A stretch of 64,000 bases of DNA from Boswellia sacra (Eukaryota > Streptophyta > Magnoliopsida > Sapindales > Burseraceae): assembly GCA_013180625.2 (NCBI GenBank), contig SNVD02009970.1, positions 124,001-188,000 of the forward strand, in the 5' to 3' direction. How positions within the stretch are numbered: the first letter of the stretch is position 1; every line of letters starts with the position of its first letter. Below are positions 23,196 through 36,000 of the stretch, piece after piece. The position numbers and the translations under genes were made by a program. The notes under the pieces are model-generated. The model did not search any database. It had not been told where the DNA came from and was given only the letters and a program-made list of their open reading frames with translations.

Positions 23196-23414
23196 GCTTC
23201 TCTAAGCCATCAACATCCTCTAGCTGCAAAAGCTCCTTAACAGCAAGCTCTGCAAGATCAACATTATTAGAAGTCTTACAACTACTCGATAATGGACCCC
23301 AAACAGAAGCAAGGGGCTTCATGGGCATTGAGCTTATGCGCTGCGTCCAATTGACCAGCTCTGCATAGCAAGTCCACCACACAACTAAAATGCTCATGTC
23401 GTGGCCCAATCCCA
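23196..23414 (-). pseudogene. PPR gene fragment copied from 14140-14355
   Basis: Near-identical to the minus-strand PPR gene from its ELLQLED region back to the [18 protein letters not shown] region. Direct matches include CATCCTCTAGCTGCAAAAGC, CAGAAGCAAGGGGCTTC and AGCAAGTCCACCACACAAC. A small deletion near 23326-23330 (GGGCATTGAGCTTATG against GGGCATTCTTCTTATAAGCTTATG) removes 8 bases and breaks the frame. It has no start or ends of its own, so it is a non-functional fragment. It lies immediately beside the last exon of membrane protein B. Confidence 0.92.
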
Positions 23415-23443
23415 AATATTAAAGTTAAAACATACCTAGCAAT

Positions 23444-24597
23444 TTACTTCACATCAGCTGAATTTTCAGCGGTGGTGCCAACTGAGTTAGCTGCATTATC
23501 ATCAACAGCAGTAGTAGCAATTTCTGTCATTTCACCTTGGAGTGCTCCTCCAAAGTTCTCCTGTTTGGGCAATTAGAGTCATGCAGGATTAAAGAAAATG
23601 TAAAATCATTAGAATTTGAACTCTTGCAAATGACAAGAACAACTAGCTCTTTGTGCATCTACCTGAATCTCCTGTAAATCAGTCTCACGAGGATGGACTA
23701 CCGCGGGCTCCTCCACACGAATCTCCAGTAGTTCAATCTGTCCAGGAGGGACCACAAGCTGGTCTCCCCGAATCTCAGCCTCAGGTCCATGTTCGCCAAC
23801 AACATTCTCACCAGCTGCTTGGTTTTCTCCCATGCTCTCATCTTGTTCACCATGCTCACCTCCTTGGTTCTCAACATCTCCTTGGTTGGTATTTCCACTT
23901 AAGGGGTCATCTTCATTATTCCAATCTCGAAACCACCAAACAAAATATACAAGGAAGACTCTCCAATTCCAAAGCAAACCCACTCCTACTGGTTGGATCC
24001 AAGCAAAGATTGGCACGACATCCCGAATATCTCCGAGAAAAATAAAAGCAAGTATGCTATACCCGAATAGAAGAGAGAGCATCTGGGCAAATATCATTCT
24101 AGAAAGTTTCAAGAAACGTTGGTCGCCGGTGACTAAATGATGGTAATGTAGATGCCACATTGCAACGGCAACTAACCCACCATATGCAACCTGGGTCATA
24201 GGTTCCCATCTAAACAAAAAAAGGGTTAATCCTGATGTAAATACAGGATAGACTTTGTACATTATCCTATGTCTTCTCCTATGGATGAAAACCCTCATAT
24301 GTATAATGTAGATGAAAAAAAAGCCGAGAAAAGCTGGGTATATCACGAATAGAATGATATAAAACAGGACTGGCTTATCTTCTTTTAAATATTCTTTATG
24401 AAAGCTTAAAATGAATCCAAACAGGATCCAAGATACAAAATAATTCACGCTGCATAGGATAATATGTGTCCCTAGTCCTAGTGAACCTTCCCTTTCAGTT
24501 GTCTCATCAGCTCTCACCTCTGCTTCATCCAGCTCAGCCGCCCTCTCATTCCTTTCCCTGTTACAAGCAGAGTCATCAACGTGTTTACCTTCATGAG

Positions 24598-24631
<34 letters not shown>

Positions 24632-24637
24632 AAACAT
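23444..24637 (-). CDS. Multi-pass membrane protein B of unknown function, acidic tail
   Basis: Main exon 24557 (or further upstream) to 23663, then a last exon 23560-23444 joined in phase across a GT-AG intron and ending ENSADVK. The N-terminal part is charged (ERNERAAELDEAEVRADETTEREG). Five to six hydrophobic segments follow, including VNYFVSWILFGFILSF, VLFYIILFVIYPAFLGFFFIY, a central QVAYGGLVAVAMWHLHYHH, MLSLLFGYSILAFIFLG and LWNWRVFLVYFVWWF, with a basic loop FIHRRRHRIMYK. The last 120 or so residues are hydrophilic, rich in Glu, Gln and Gly. I do not recognise the family. The start is uncertain: ATG 24637 lies before a (TA)n tract that would encode YIYIYI, while an acceptor-like TAACAG ends at 24558. 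If that acceptor is used, the first coding exon lies upstream and I could not place it. Confidence 0.65.
24600..24629. repeat. (TA)n microsatellite at the 5' edge of membrane protein B
   Basis: About 15 TA units. In the longest frame it would be translated as alternating Tyr-Ile, which is a reason to suspect it lies in an intron or leader. Confidence 0.95.
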
Positions 24638-24639
24638 CT

Positions 24640-25550
24640 CATGAGTAACATGTAAACATCAACCCGCACAGACTCACATTGTTAGCTAGAATCGTTAAGA
24701 ACCAACCGCGGCACCTGCACCAGCAAACGAATAATAAGAAAGTGACGGAGAAGAAAAGAAACAGAGACGAGAAGGGAGCGAGAGAAGAAAAGAAACTAAC
24801 AGAGAAGACAAAAATATTTCTAAACCAATTTTGTTTGTGGGAGCTAAAAGGCAAATTTCATAGTACCCTGATCGTTTGCGTCGATATGTGAAAACAGACG
24901 AGTGAGAGTGAGCTTGTACGGAAAAATATTTATTTAAAATAAAAAGTAAACAACATAAATGAGGAATGAAAATCAGCACGCATACGTGATCAGTGCAAAG
25001 GTGTGGGGATCACACATTAGTCAACTGTGTATCAAATTTGCTTAGTTCAAATTAGCAATTAAAAAATTCTTGGGCCATTAATTAGATTCCATAGAAATAA
25101 GTTTTTACGCTTGGTGTCATTTTAATCTTGTCCAATTTGTTCCAAAAGAAACATAACCAATATTATTAATATTCTCCTCTCATTACGCATTTAATAATAG
25201 GATTACAAAAAATTAAAGTTGTTCTTGAATCTTGATTAATCTTCTGCTTTATATATACATAATTTTCTTTGCAGGTTTGTGCCAATACGTCCTCCAAGCT
25301 TGGTAGGGTCACATGTCTACCTTGTTTTATAGTTTTCTGAATTTAGTTTCTTTCTTTCTCTTTTTAATAAAGAATTTCGAAATCCTTTGATGTGGGCATT
25401 CGAGAAATATAACTAATGAATTCAAGTTTTACTACTGCCTTAGTGCGAAAAGAAAAAAAGAAAAGAGAAAAGATTTAACCCTTCCACCATTATTTTTAAC
25501 ATTTCATAATTAAATTTAATAATATTAGATATCAGCATTTATACAAGCCA
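24640..25550. other. Probable leader/promoter of membrane protein B, otherwise empty
   Basis: On the minus strand 24700-24860 reads as a pyrimidine-rich TTCTCTTTTCTTCTC-type leader followed by AACAATGTGAGTCTG, which contains a good donor (GTGAGT). That would suit a 5' untranslated exon. No other feature seen. Confidence 0.4.
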
Positions 25551-25552
25551 AT

Positions 25553-25594
25553 ATATATATATATATGTATAGAGAGAGAGAGAGAGAGAGAGAG
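25553..25594. repeat. (TA)n then (AG)n compound microsatellite
   Basis: A short TA run is followed by about 12 AG units ending near 25594. It lies in gene-free DNA. Confidence 0.9.
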
Positions 25595-27107
25595 GGGAAA
25601 CAATCTCAGCCGTTAATCGCAGCCTATGGTACAGCTAGCATACCAGAATAGTGCTGAGTCATGAAACAAATTTTGTTTGTATTCTGCTTTTGATCACTGT
25701 CTCGTGTGTAAACACCTAGATCATTTTAACCTCGTTTTCGTGACCAGCAAGCCGCGCCCAGCAAGCGTCTCGGTCGCCACGTGGAGCAACAAATCGAGCC
25801 AAGTAGCCAATATCAACACAACCCCACAGTAGAGGACGCGATCACCTGAATCAAATAAATCAATCCCAATTTCCAATTTTCAAGTTAATGTAAAACAATA
25901 ATTTGATTAAAGAAAAGAATGAGAGGAGGAAAGAAAGAGATAGAGGGACACAGGAGAATACACAACCTACGGGAGAAATTAGAGGGACCAAGTTACTTTT
26001 CAATTTAATAAATTATCTAAGAATTTCTATATTTCTTTTAAATTCAAATAAAAGTATTAATGAAAATTGAAGCTTTTCTAAACTTAAATTTTGGATGCAT
26101 TCGGCCAATAACTACAGAAGAAAGAATCTTTATTATGAACAACAACAGAAAAATTAAATCTAAAAAAAAAAAATCTAAAAGGCAATGTCCTATAATATCA
26201 ACCGTACTACATTGATTGAGTTCCAACAATATATATAGGTTGTGTGACTGTGTGTTTTCTTGCATTGCTTTTCTTATAATTATCTTATTTACTTAGGATT
26301 ACAAATTTGACCATATTTACTCGAGAAAATTGCAAATTTGATTATACTTACTGACTTTTTTACCGGAGTCAGACATTTGATGTCTATGATATGCTATTAT
26401 TACAGCTTTCTATCTGCATAAAAACTTAAATTTAGGCTACATTTTGTCTAACAACTTAATTTTTTTTAAAAAATTAAATTAAATTTTAAATCGCAAAATT
26501 AGTTGTATTATTTTGTCTTGCAGCTTGACAAGTTAGTTTCAGTGATCAAATGGTTTTGATTGCAACTTAACTTGTATTAATATAGAAGTACATAGACTTT
26601 ATAAATATAGCATGATTATAATAAATCATATATTTAAGTATTTAATAATGCCTTGTAATAGTAGGGTTATCAAAGACCAGAGGGAGTGACTTTGTAGAAT
26701 GGCCACGGCTGCTGTCTTTTACCATAAAATAAAGATATTTTATGTAGATTAGAGCAAATGAATTATTATTAAACAATCTCGAACTCAAATGTTAGAGATT
26801 ATGTATATATTATTCAATGTCATAGGCAAGCTTTTAGACATAAATGAATATATCACAAAATAAAAATTAACTTAATTAGTGACAGATTATTAAAGAACTA
26901 TAAAGAGAAGGTAAGAGCAATACATCCACCCCTTTTTTGGGAAAAAAAGTTGAAAAAAAAGGGTACAGCTGGATACACCCTAGCAAAATCTCAAATTTCA
27001 CAGGGCATGCACTTGTACGATATCGTACTATATGGCGTGTGAGAGGATAGTCAGTCAAATAAAAGATAACAACTTCTTCGGACTATAAAGTGAAATAATA
27101 AATTATT

Positions 27108-27108
<1 letters not shown>
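25595..27108. other. Intergenic
   Basis: No gene, RNA or transposon ends recognised. It includes a somewhat GC-richer patch at 25740-25850. Confidence 0.45.

Positions 27109-27177
<69 letters not shown>
27109..27177. repeat. (TA)n-(TG)n compound microsatellite
   Basis: About 22 TA units run directly into about 12 TG units, making one of the longest simple repeats in the window. Likely polymorphic. Confidence 0.95.
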
Positions 27178-27512
27178 TTTTGAATAGTAATCAATATATA
27201 TTTAAATACTTAAATTGTAAAGTCTTAATTTGTAAATTACACCAAAGTTTAATTGATCCCGAAAATTTTGAGAGATTTAATATCCGAGAAAATTAAAAAA
27301 ATAGATAAAATAAGGGACCTTAAATGAAATTTAGGTATATTCTGAAAAATTTTCATATCATAGACACTTTATTAAAAAAATGACTAAAATGTCATTTGAA
27401 ACTCAAACTTGAAAAAAAAAAGACGCGTTTCGTCGTGACGAATAGGACACTTGATATGTCGAATTCTTTCAGATGCTTCAACTAACACATGTTATAATCG
27501 TCAGTATTCACT

Positions 27513-27592
27513 TAACACTAGACATAACGTGTTGAGTTTTATCGGATGCATGGACCAACACTCGACATAACGTGTTGAGTCTTCAAAAATGC
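27513..27592. repeat. Two-copy direct repeat with embedded inverted arms
   Basis: CACTAGACATAACGTGTTGAG and CACTCGACATAACGTGTTGAG occur 47 bp apart, each followed by a divergent stretch ending in ATGC. The second copy includes CAACAC...GTGTTG inverted arms. Confidence 0.7.
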
Positions 27593-28459
27593 CCGATAGT
27601 GAATATCAGTCTATACATTCGACAAGACACGACATTTTTACTATATCATCTTCATTTTTTCGCTAGCTATAGTATGCATGCGACATCTTTACTATCCACT
27701 GAGGGTTTGTTTGTTTTTATTTTTTTGTAATTTTATTTGTGTTTTTGATAATAAATGGAAATTAAAGAGTTCATTAATACATAAAAATTCTGTTACCATT
27801 TGTTGTTCATTTTAATATATTTCTTCCACAGATATGATTCGGGTGCAAACTTATATATCCTACCTGTTGTGTCCTACGTGATGGCGTCAATATATTATAT
27901 TTAAAAAAAAAAACTGGATAAAAAAATATCGAGTAAATTAAATTCGATTAGTTAAGAGCTTCCATTAATTAATCGAGGAAACTTGTACTGATAAATGCTA
28001 ACTCTAGTTTTAGCCCATCTACATTTACTAATATAAATTACTGAGTCAAAAAATAAAAATAAAAAAAGCTACTCATTTGATTAATATTTTAAGATGAAAC
28101 CTTCTCTTATAAGTAAATAAAAAGGAAAAAAAAACCTTTATGATTTCTAATTATATTAAAAATAAAATAATTCTATCATAAAATTTATTAAATAAAAAAG
28201 TAGAGTGATTAAGTGATTTACAAAAAAAAAATTACAACTAGGATTTTTTTTTATAGAAAACGCGAAAAAATTATAATATTAATTTAAAATATGTTAATAC
28301 TACATATTTATTTAATATATCAATTTTTGGGGGAGCAAAAATCCTTTCCCCACCTCCTGTATTTGCGATTATGAAAGGTGTGTTCTTTTTTGAATTGTGT
28401 GTTTTTGTTTCCAAAATGATTTGGAAAATGAATTTATATGATTTAGAGAATTAGTTTTA

Positions 28460-28830
28460 AGTAAAGGATATGCGTTTGGAAATGAATTCGTAAAATGCAA
28501 ATTTGAAAATAGTTTTAAAAATATGTGTTTGGAATGAATTCTTGAATTGAAATTCTGAAAACAAAAACAAGATACGAGTTTGGAAATGAATCATTGTCAT
28601 TAAATTTTGAAAACAAAAATATAAAATGTGTTTGAAAATGAATTCAAAACATCTATTCTTATATGAAAATGAATGTGTTTTATGAAAATGAATGTTGAGA
28701 ACAAAAACACACAATTACGAAAATGTATTTTATGAAAATAAATTTTGAAAACATTTGGACAAAATCAGAGGTAAAAATGGAACAAAATATATTTTATAAA
28801 AATAAATTTTGAGAACAAAACGCATAATTA
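28460..28830. repeat. Degenerate tandem array, about 45-60 bp period
   Basis: At least six decayed units share the order TGTGTTTGGAAATGAATT, then AAATTTTGAAAAC, then AAAAAcAAaA, with unit starts near 28470, 28525, 28575, 28628, 28675 and 28725. The translated frame 28457-28714 (Phe/His-rich, minus) is simply this repeat read through and is not a gene. Confidence 0.7.
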
Positions 28831-29115
28831 TCCCCGAATTTCAAAAAGTTAGAAACAGAAATCGTGATGCAAGATGTTTTGTTACGCTTATTAAGAAGTA
28901 AGTAGATGACAGTTGGAGTACTGTATGTCGTCTGAAAGTAGCGCAACAAGCCGACTTGTCGTCCAAATCGAATGAGGCACAACATCTTCCGCTTCCAACC
29001 AGCCACGTTAATATCCACGAGGGCACCACTCTGTTCCCGCACGCATCCGATTTTCCTTTAAAACCCCCGCTTATCTGGGCAGCTGCAAGCCTGCAACATT
29101 TTGAGTTAACTAAAC

Positions 29116-32100
29116 ATGAACTTCGCTCTAGCCCGAGTATTCCTCAACTCTGATGTCTTCGTCACAACTGCAAGTATCAGGAAGAACTGCAAATATCTTC
29201 TAATAACCTCCAAGAGAAGTAAATTTACTACCACTGCCATCCCTGCATGTCAAATGGTGAGTTATATTTTAATATATGTAGTATATGCAGTTACAGTAAT
29301 GGTTTTGTTCAGAGGAGTAAATTTAATAATGTCTTAGCCTTATGGGTAGTCAGCAGGTGAAGAGCTGTTGGTGGTGGTTGGTGGAGGAGCGGCTGGAATC
29401 TATGGAGCCATTAGAGCTAAGACTGTTGCACCTAAGCTTAATGTTGTGGTTATAGAGAAAGGGAAACCTCTGTCAAAGGTTTGTCTATGCTTTTATTTTC
29501 TTTGCGTATGTATAAAATTTGGTCTTTTTATTTTTTTGAATTAATGTAAATGAACATGGATGAATATTTTCTTTGGTGAATTGTGGTTTATTCAGAGAAT
29601 TAAGCTTGTTGTTGTTATTGCAGGTGAGAATTTCTGGGGGAGGCAGGTGCAATGTCACTTATGGGCATTGTGCTGATAATAAGGTAAACAAAAAGTGTTT
29701 TTGCATGTTATAGCTCATGCTGGAGATTCTTGGTTATTTGAGTATTTAATTGAGTGATTTATTAGCATATTTTTAAATATAGAAAGGGTAAGGAGCTAGG
29801 TCTAATTGCAACCATTTCCTGCCTTGAAACTTTTGGTAGTTGACAGCGTGATTGGAACTATAATTAAGCTCCCTTTTGGCTGTGTTGAATTGTACTATTT
29901 CATTTGAGCAAAACTGGCTGCAAAATTTTGCTTGGAAGTTGCACTTTAGAGCAATAGCTATACTTTAAAATGATGTCTCACTGTGGGTAGTATTCACTCG
30001 ATTAATATGCTCAATGGTTGTGAACACCATATACTTTTTAGACCACAAAACAATTGTTAAGCCATTATTTCTTTTAAATCCAGCCATAGCAATTTTTTGT
30101 CAGACCCTGCCAAAGCAAAAATTTGTTCCAGCAGTCATTTTCAGCATTATTTTGTTAGAGAGAAAGGGCAAAACAAAGAATTAAGTTCCTCTTTTACGTT
30201 GACTGTCTTTTGTAGTACACAATGTTCAGACTTCAGAATGATTAATCCCTTTGCAGATTTTGGCAGGGCACTATCCTAGGGGTCACAAGGAATTCAGAGG
30301 ATCTTTCTTTGACTTGCATGGACCTGTTGACACCATGTCCTGGTTTTCCACTCATGGGGTGGAACTGAAGGTCAGTTTCACGTCTGAATGTCTTCTGTTT
30401 GTTCTTCAGCTTTTTACCCATAATTTGTGCTTCTCTGGTCTTAGACCGAGGAGGATGGAAGAGTCTTTCCTGTGAGCAACAGTTCTTCTTCGGTTATTGA
30501 TTGTCTTTTGTCTGAAGCAAGGAGTAGGGGAGGTATGCTTGGTTAGACATTAAGTTAAGTACTTTTATTTGTTTATTCATCTTTTCCACTTTTGAACAGG
30601 ATGCACAAATTTTTGCTGCATTTTCATATTCAATCATCCATTCTTAGTAAAGTTCTTAACCTACTAATATGCTCAAAAGTTATGACTGAAGCTCTTCCAT
30701 GGGAGAAAAATCTCTTGATTGATCTGCTATAGCTTTTTATGTTCCTCCATCAGTTTTTCTGCAGACTGGAAAAGCTGTAACAAAAGCATCTGCCAATGCT
30801 GGTGGAAAGTTCCTTCTGAAGGTCGAGAAGCGTACAGTTAATTTAGTTGAATCTATCAAAGCTGAGTATCTATTAATTGCTAGTGGAAGTAGCCAGCAGG
30901 TTTGATCAACATATGTTGCATTTCCATTTTAGGTGAGGTCGATTGAATTTTTTGATAAATTTCTATTATTTTTGTCACAGGGCTGTAGTCTTGTAACTCA
31001 GCTAGGTCATTCAATTGTAGATCCAGTACCTAGCTTATTTACTTTCAAGGTCGCAGATTCACAATTGACAGAGTTGTCAGGGGTAACTTTGATTGAATTC
31101 CTTGACATATCTATTTCTATGCAAAATTCTATTAGCAGTCTGCTTATCTAGCATATAAATATAAGTGGAAAGCATGCTGTCCAGCTGTGTGTTGTTAGGG
31201 ATAATGTAATGTTCTAGCTGGTTGAAACACTTGCTTTGTACACTACACATTGGCATATGGTTAGAAGTGAATATGATCAATATTCAATTGTGATTGTTCT
31301 ATCATTGCTCCAACTTGATGCATCATTTTTTCCTTTTGTATGGTTAGGTCACATTCCAAAAGGTCATAGCCAAGCTTAAACTAGAAAATGTCAAAAGGAA
31401 TAGTCCACATCTTACGCAGGCAAGTTTTCTTAATTGCCTTTATATCAATACTTAATAATGTGCAGGATTTAAACCCAAATTTGTACAACTTTAGGTTGGC
31501 CCTCTGTTAGTCACACACTGGGGGCTTAGTGGGCCGGTAATTCTTCGACTATCTGCTTGGGGTGCCCGTGATCTATTCGGTTCAGTTTACAAAGGTAAGA
31601 ATAAGTATTTTCTCTGTTATAATAAAATTTACACTCTCCGTCTTTCTAACTTGCTGGCATTTGGATGCAGGGACACTTACTGTGGATTTCATACCTGATA
31701 TGCATATAGAAGATATGAAGTCAATTCTTAGTCAACACAAGCATCGGTTTGTGGTAATGCTTCATCTTATTCTCTGATAGCAAACTTTCATATGAGCAAT
31801 GATTTTGGGAGCTGAGAATTTATGATAGTTCAATAAAAATCTGACTTGACTTACGTCGACATTTTAAAAAAAATAATTTGGTAATTAGGTAAAGTTATAG
31901 TCAAAATATGATAGTTTGTGGTTTCTGGATTTTATTTTTCTGGTAGTACTGTAATGCAGTAACATGCATTTGGTTCTAACTTCACGGGTTCTGCTATTAC
32001 ATGATAGCATTCTGCTTTGTTGCTTTTCAAATAATTACTTGCTTTTAATCCACCCCTCTACAGAAGCAAAAAGTGCTCAATTCATGTCCTTCAGAATTCG

Positions 32101-33053
32101 GCCTTGTGAAAAGATTCTGGAAATATATATTGGACCGTGAGGTATTGTAGCCAATCCAAGTTGAAAGATCATATATTATAGATGTCATATCATTTAAAAT
32201 TTTCTGTAAGGATTTTTTTTTTTTTTAAAAAAAACTACATGCAGGGTTTATGTGGAGATACCTTGTGGGCATCCACTACGAATAACTCTTTAATTTCCAT
32301 TGCTCATCTTCTTAAGCATTGTACTTTTGAAGTGACTGGGAAGGTAGGAAGGATTACTTACTGAAGAACTTTTAAACTCATTTCAATGTTTGTCATGCTT
32401 TTCTGAGATGATATAAATTTATTTCTGATGAAGGGCCAATTTAAGGATGAATTCGTAACTGCTGGTGGTGTTCCATTGTCTGAGGTTCTCCCTCTGTTTC
32501 CCTCTTTCTCTCTCTCTCATGTGAGTATAATAAAAATATAACTTCATTTATCTTGCCTTTATGCAGGTCTCTCTAAACACAATGGAAAGCAAAATGCATC
32601 CACGTTTATTCTTCGCAGGAGAGGTAAAGTTCCTTTCCATTCTTTTGAGTTCTCATTTTCTTAATAGACCTAGAGGAACCTTCTTGACTTGTTGTGTATC
32701 GTTGTGTATCAAACATGATTGCTTTTGATCCCGTTTTAAGCTTGAATTCATGGCCTTTGAGCCTAATTACCGAGTGAGTTTGCATTTGAATCTAGATGTC
32801 AATGAATTTTAAGGCCTTTTTAGTGCTCAAAAGTTGAAATTATATGCAGGTACTAAATGTGGATGGGGTGACTGGTGGATTCAATTTTCAGGTGAGGATG
32901 GTACCGTCTTAGCATAAATACACGATATAGCCATTGCTATCTAATCGGAATGACTTTTTGATTTCGCAGAATGCTTGGTCTGGTGGATACATTGCTGGAA
33001 CAAGTATAGGTAAACTAGCAAGTGATGCTACTCTGAAAGAGAGAGGCTTATGA
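29116..33053 (+). CDS. HI0933-family FAD/NAD(P)-dependent oxidoreductase, probably organellar
   Basis: Sixteen exons: 29116-29256, 29350-29478, 29624-29683, 30257-30370, 30445-30532, 30754-30899, 30981-31082, 31348-31419, 31495-31594, 31671-31753, 32064-32141, 32245-32343, 32434-32484, 32567-32623, 32850-32891 and 32970-33053. They give 481 residues with every junction in phase. The first 45 residues are Ser/Thr/Lys/Arg-rich and resemble an organelle transit peptide. The dinucleotide-binding loop [13 protein letters not shown] is at 55-67, and the HI0933 signatures follow: SGGGRCNVT (94-102), THWGLSGP (291-298), [36 protein letters not shown] and [13 protein letters not shown]. Bacterial relatives are of poorly defined substrate; the plant reaction is unknown. 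Intron 8 uses a GC donor. Family call is firm, targeting is inference. Confidence 0.94.
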
Positions 33054-36000
33054 TTAAAAAAATTTAAAGCTTGTTGCAGTGACATTTTTTACATAGCATA
33101 GTCACAATGAACTGTAAATTTACAGTTTCTCCATCAATTTTGGCTAATCATTTTCTTTGTTTTTAATATCTGAAGCTGTTTTCTATTCTTATCTTTTCTT
33201 TTCCTTTCCACTCTTGAAGTAAAGAACTGATTTTTTAGACACAAGTGGAGAAATGATGAGTCCTGATAGAGTCTTGGTGGATCATGATTTGGTGTTGAGT
33301 GTTGGGACCAAGATCATTTGATAGATATGTTTTTTAATCTTAAAAAGTTCTTTCTACTTTTTAAAAAAATAAAAATAAGACTGGACACTTGTGGAATGTA
33401 ATATACTATAAGATATCAAGTAGATAATTTAGAGAAATTAGAAAGAAATCAACTGTCTGTCAGTGTGATGTCCACCAATGAAGCCAACCCTTGTGGCTGA
33501 TATACATTTCTTAATATTGTTGAATCAACCAGCATTATATTTGTCCTTGTATTTGTTGTTTCTTAGCCTTTTGTCTGTTGTCACCCGAAAGTATATCTAC
33601 CCTTTTGATTATAAAGCAAAAGTATAAAGCAAAAAACAACTTTTATGGATCTACCTTTTGGAAATGACTTGGATTACCACTTATCCAACATGCCTGCACC
33701 CAAGCAGTACATAAGAACTGACCATGAAACATTAACAGAATGAGAAAATTTATGAATTTATAAGTTGAATTAGTTAAATATAATTCGATAAAGTAATCAT
33801 TGATACTCACTTAGAACAAAACAACTTGTTTGTTCTTTTTTCTTTCTTTTCATAGTTTATAGAATCAAGAGACTTGTTTGATGCGAAGCCACAGGAAACA
33901 CTAGACAAACAAATGCATTATTGAAAAGGAAAAGAAGACTTAAAAAGAATCCAAAAGAAAGTAAAGAAAAGTTGAGTCATTTTGTGGGAAATTTTGCATA
34001 GATATCCTTGAGGTTTAAACAAACTCATATAGATGCAAAGGCTTATGGAATTAACATTTTGAATCTATATTAAGAAACACTTCGTGAGTTTTAATTTAAA
34101 GATGTTAATATTAGTTTTGTATAGAATATAAGGGCGAATGTGAAAAAACCAACTTCTAGAGTGCTTCACGTAAAATAATAATTCTTCTAAAATTTAAATG
34201 ATCCAGCCAACTTCTTATTTAAATGTCAAATTTATCCTTAATTTTTCAAATACAAATTTAGGTTCTGTTCTTTTATGAATCTAAATCCTGTTTTATGTGT
34301 TACACATTTTTCAATGCAATTTATATTAATATCAACCGCATATTCTTTTCAAAATTCAAAATAATTCAAAATCAACCACATATTCCTAAATTCAATTGAA
34401 AAAAAATACTAAATTTATAAAACTAACACGTCCCTAATGTTTCGATCACTCAATGCATATCTAATTATGTTCAATAATCTGACATCTTGTTAAAGTTTGT
34501 CTGGCTTGTTTGACAACTGTCAAGTATTACTGGACTACAAGGAAACAAACTCCACAATTAGACATCTTATCACCAAGTTGGCGTTTAGTTTGGTGTTAAA
34601 AAAAAGATTTAATGATTGTTCAAAACAACCCTAAGACTTTGTTATTTTTAATTTTTTCAAATATGAGCCGAGTCCAAACGAGTTTATTCAAATTTGAAGG
34701 GTGTCGGTTGAAATATATATATTTTGTTGAATAAAAAATCTCTCTCTTTTTTTTTCCTTCAATCTTTCAATTCTACTGTTAAAAGCCAAAAAAATTGAAA
34801 AAAATGAAAAAAATAAAAGGTCAAAAACATTCATCACGCTTCCAGCCGCCAGCAGACACCTGGTCCCCACCACCTGAGCGGTCCAGCCGCTTCCCGCCAC
34901 CCGGTATTAGACTTTGAATCTTTGTTAACTAATTAAATATTAACCTCTAATCAGTAGCAATTTACAAGTAAATACGGTCCAATTATTTATTCTCTCAATA
35001 CAAGTTTGTCTCGTCCCTTTGACTGCCCAACTACCACCCAATTTGAAGATTTATCTCATAATTTTAACTCCATTTATTATGCAATTTAAGATGACCATGA
35101 AAAGTCGACCCTAAGAGACATCGCCTTGGCATCTCTATCATAATAATACAAAAATTGTACCCATTTTTTATTATATGATTGTTATTTACAATAATAATAA
35201 AATTGAAACAATACTCAGTCAAAGCTACAAGTCAATGGTTTTACAAATTTCCACGTTGAACAAGCACAATGTTGGACCGACAATAAATTAACTAACAAAA
35301 CCAAATCATCTTAGATTGTTTGATGTCACATTTATTTTTGGGCACTAATTCATGCTGATACTAAGCTCGTGACAGTGACGCACACAGCACCTCATTTAGA
35401 ACATCTAGATGGATTGACATTGATACCCCTAAAGTTTGTTCTAAATGTTTTGAAACTGCCATTGACACCCTTCATATTATTTTAGGGACTAAAATACCCT
35501 TAAGCTATTATCTTTGCTGCTTAAATTAGTAAATATGTTCATAAAATTAAAATTTTCAATCAATTTCCATTATATAATTTTAAAATAAAAGAAACATAAA
35601 AAATTAATAAATTGTTATGAACAAACTAAAAATTTAAAGTTTGTAAACATAAAAGCTAACAACAACATAAAAGTTAACAACTTTTTTTTTCATAAACTTT
35701 AAAAAATATTAACTATATAAAGAAAAAAACTTTAAATAATATTATATCATATGGTTAAAAAAATCTAATTGTAATATTAGAATCTACTTTATATATTAAA
35801 ATATATTTTAATATATAAAGTAGTTTTAATTTGTACCTTAAAATAGTGTAATATGCTTTCTAATGAAACTGCACGGTCTTCAAGGCGCATTGGATAATCT
35901 TCACGATGATAATGTGTTTTCTTTTAGTATTTTAATGATAGGCTTGCTCTAAAGGTGTTAATTTAGAAAACTTTTGGGTTTCCAGGTTTTAAACCAACTA

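Noticed and set aside
23653..24140. Long plus-strand frames (130 and 102 codons) opposite membrane protein B
   Set aside because: They are antisense shadows of the membrane protein exon; the minus strand has membrane segments and a phase-consistent last exon, while these have only composition bias.
24639..24979. Phe/Ser/Leu-rich minus-strand ORFs upstream of membrane protein B
   Set aside because: Composition reflects a pyrimidine-rich leader; phase does not match the acceptor at 24558, so I did not join them as a first coding exon.
28457..28714. Phe/His-rich minus ORF
   Set aside because: It is the degenerate tandem array read through in one frame.
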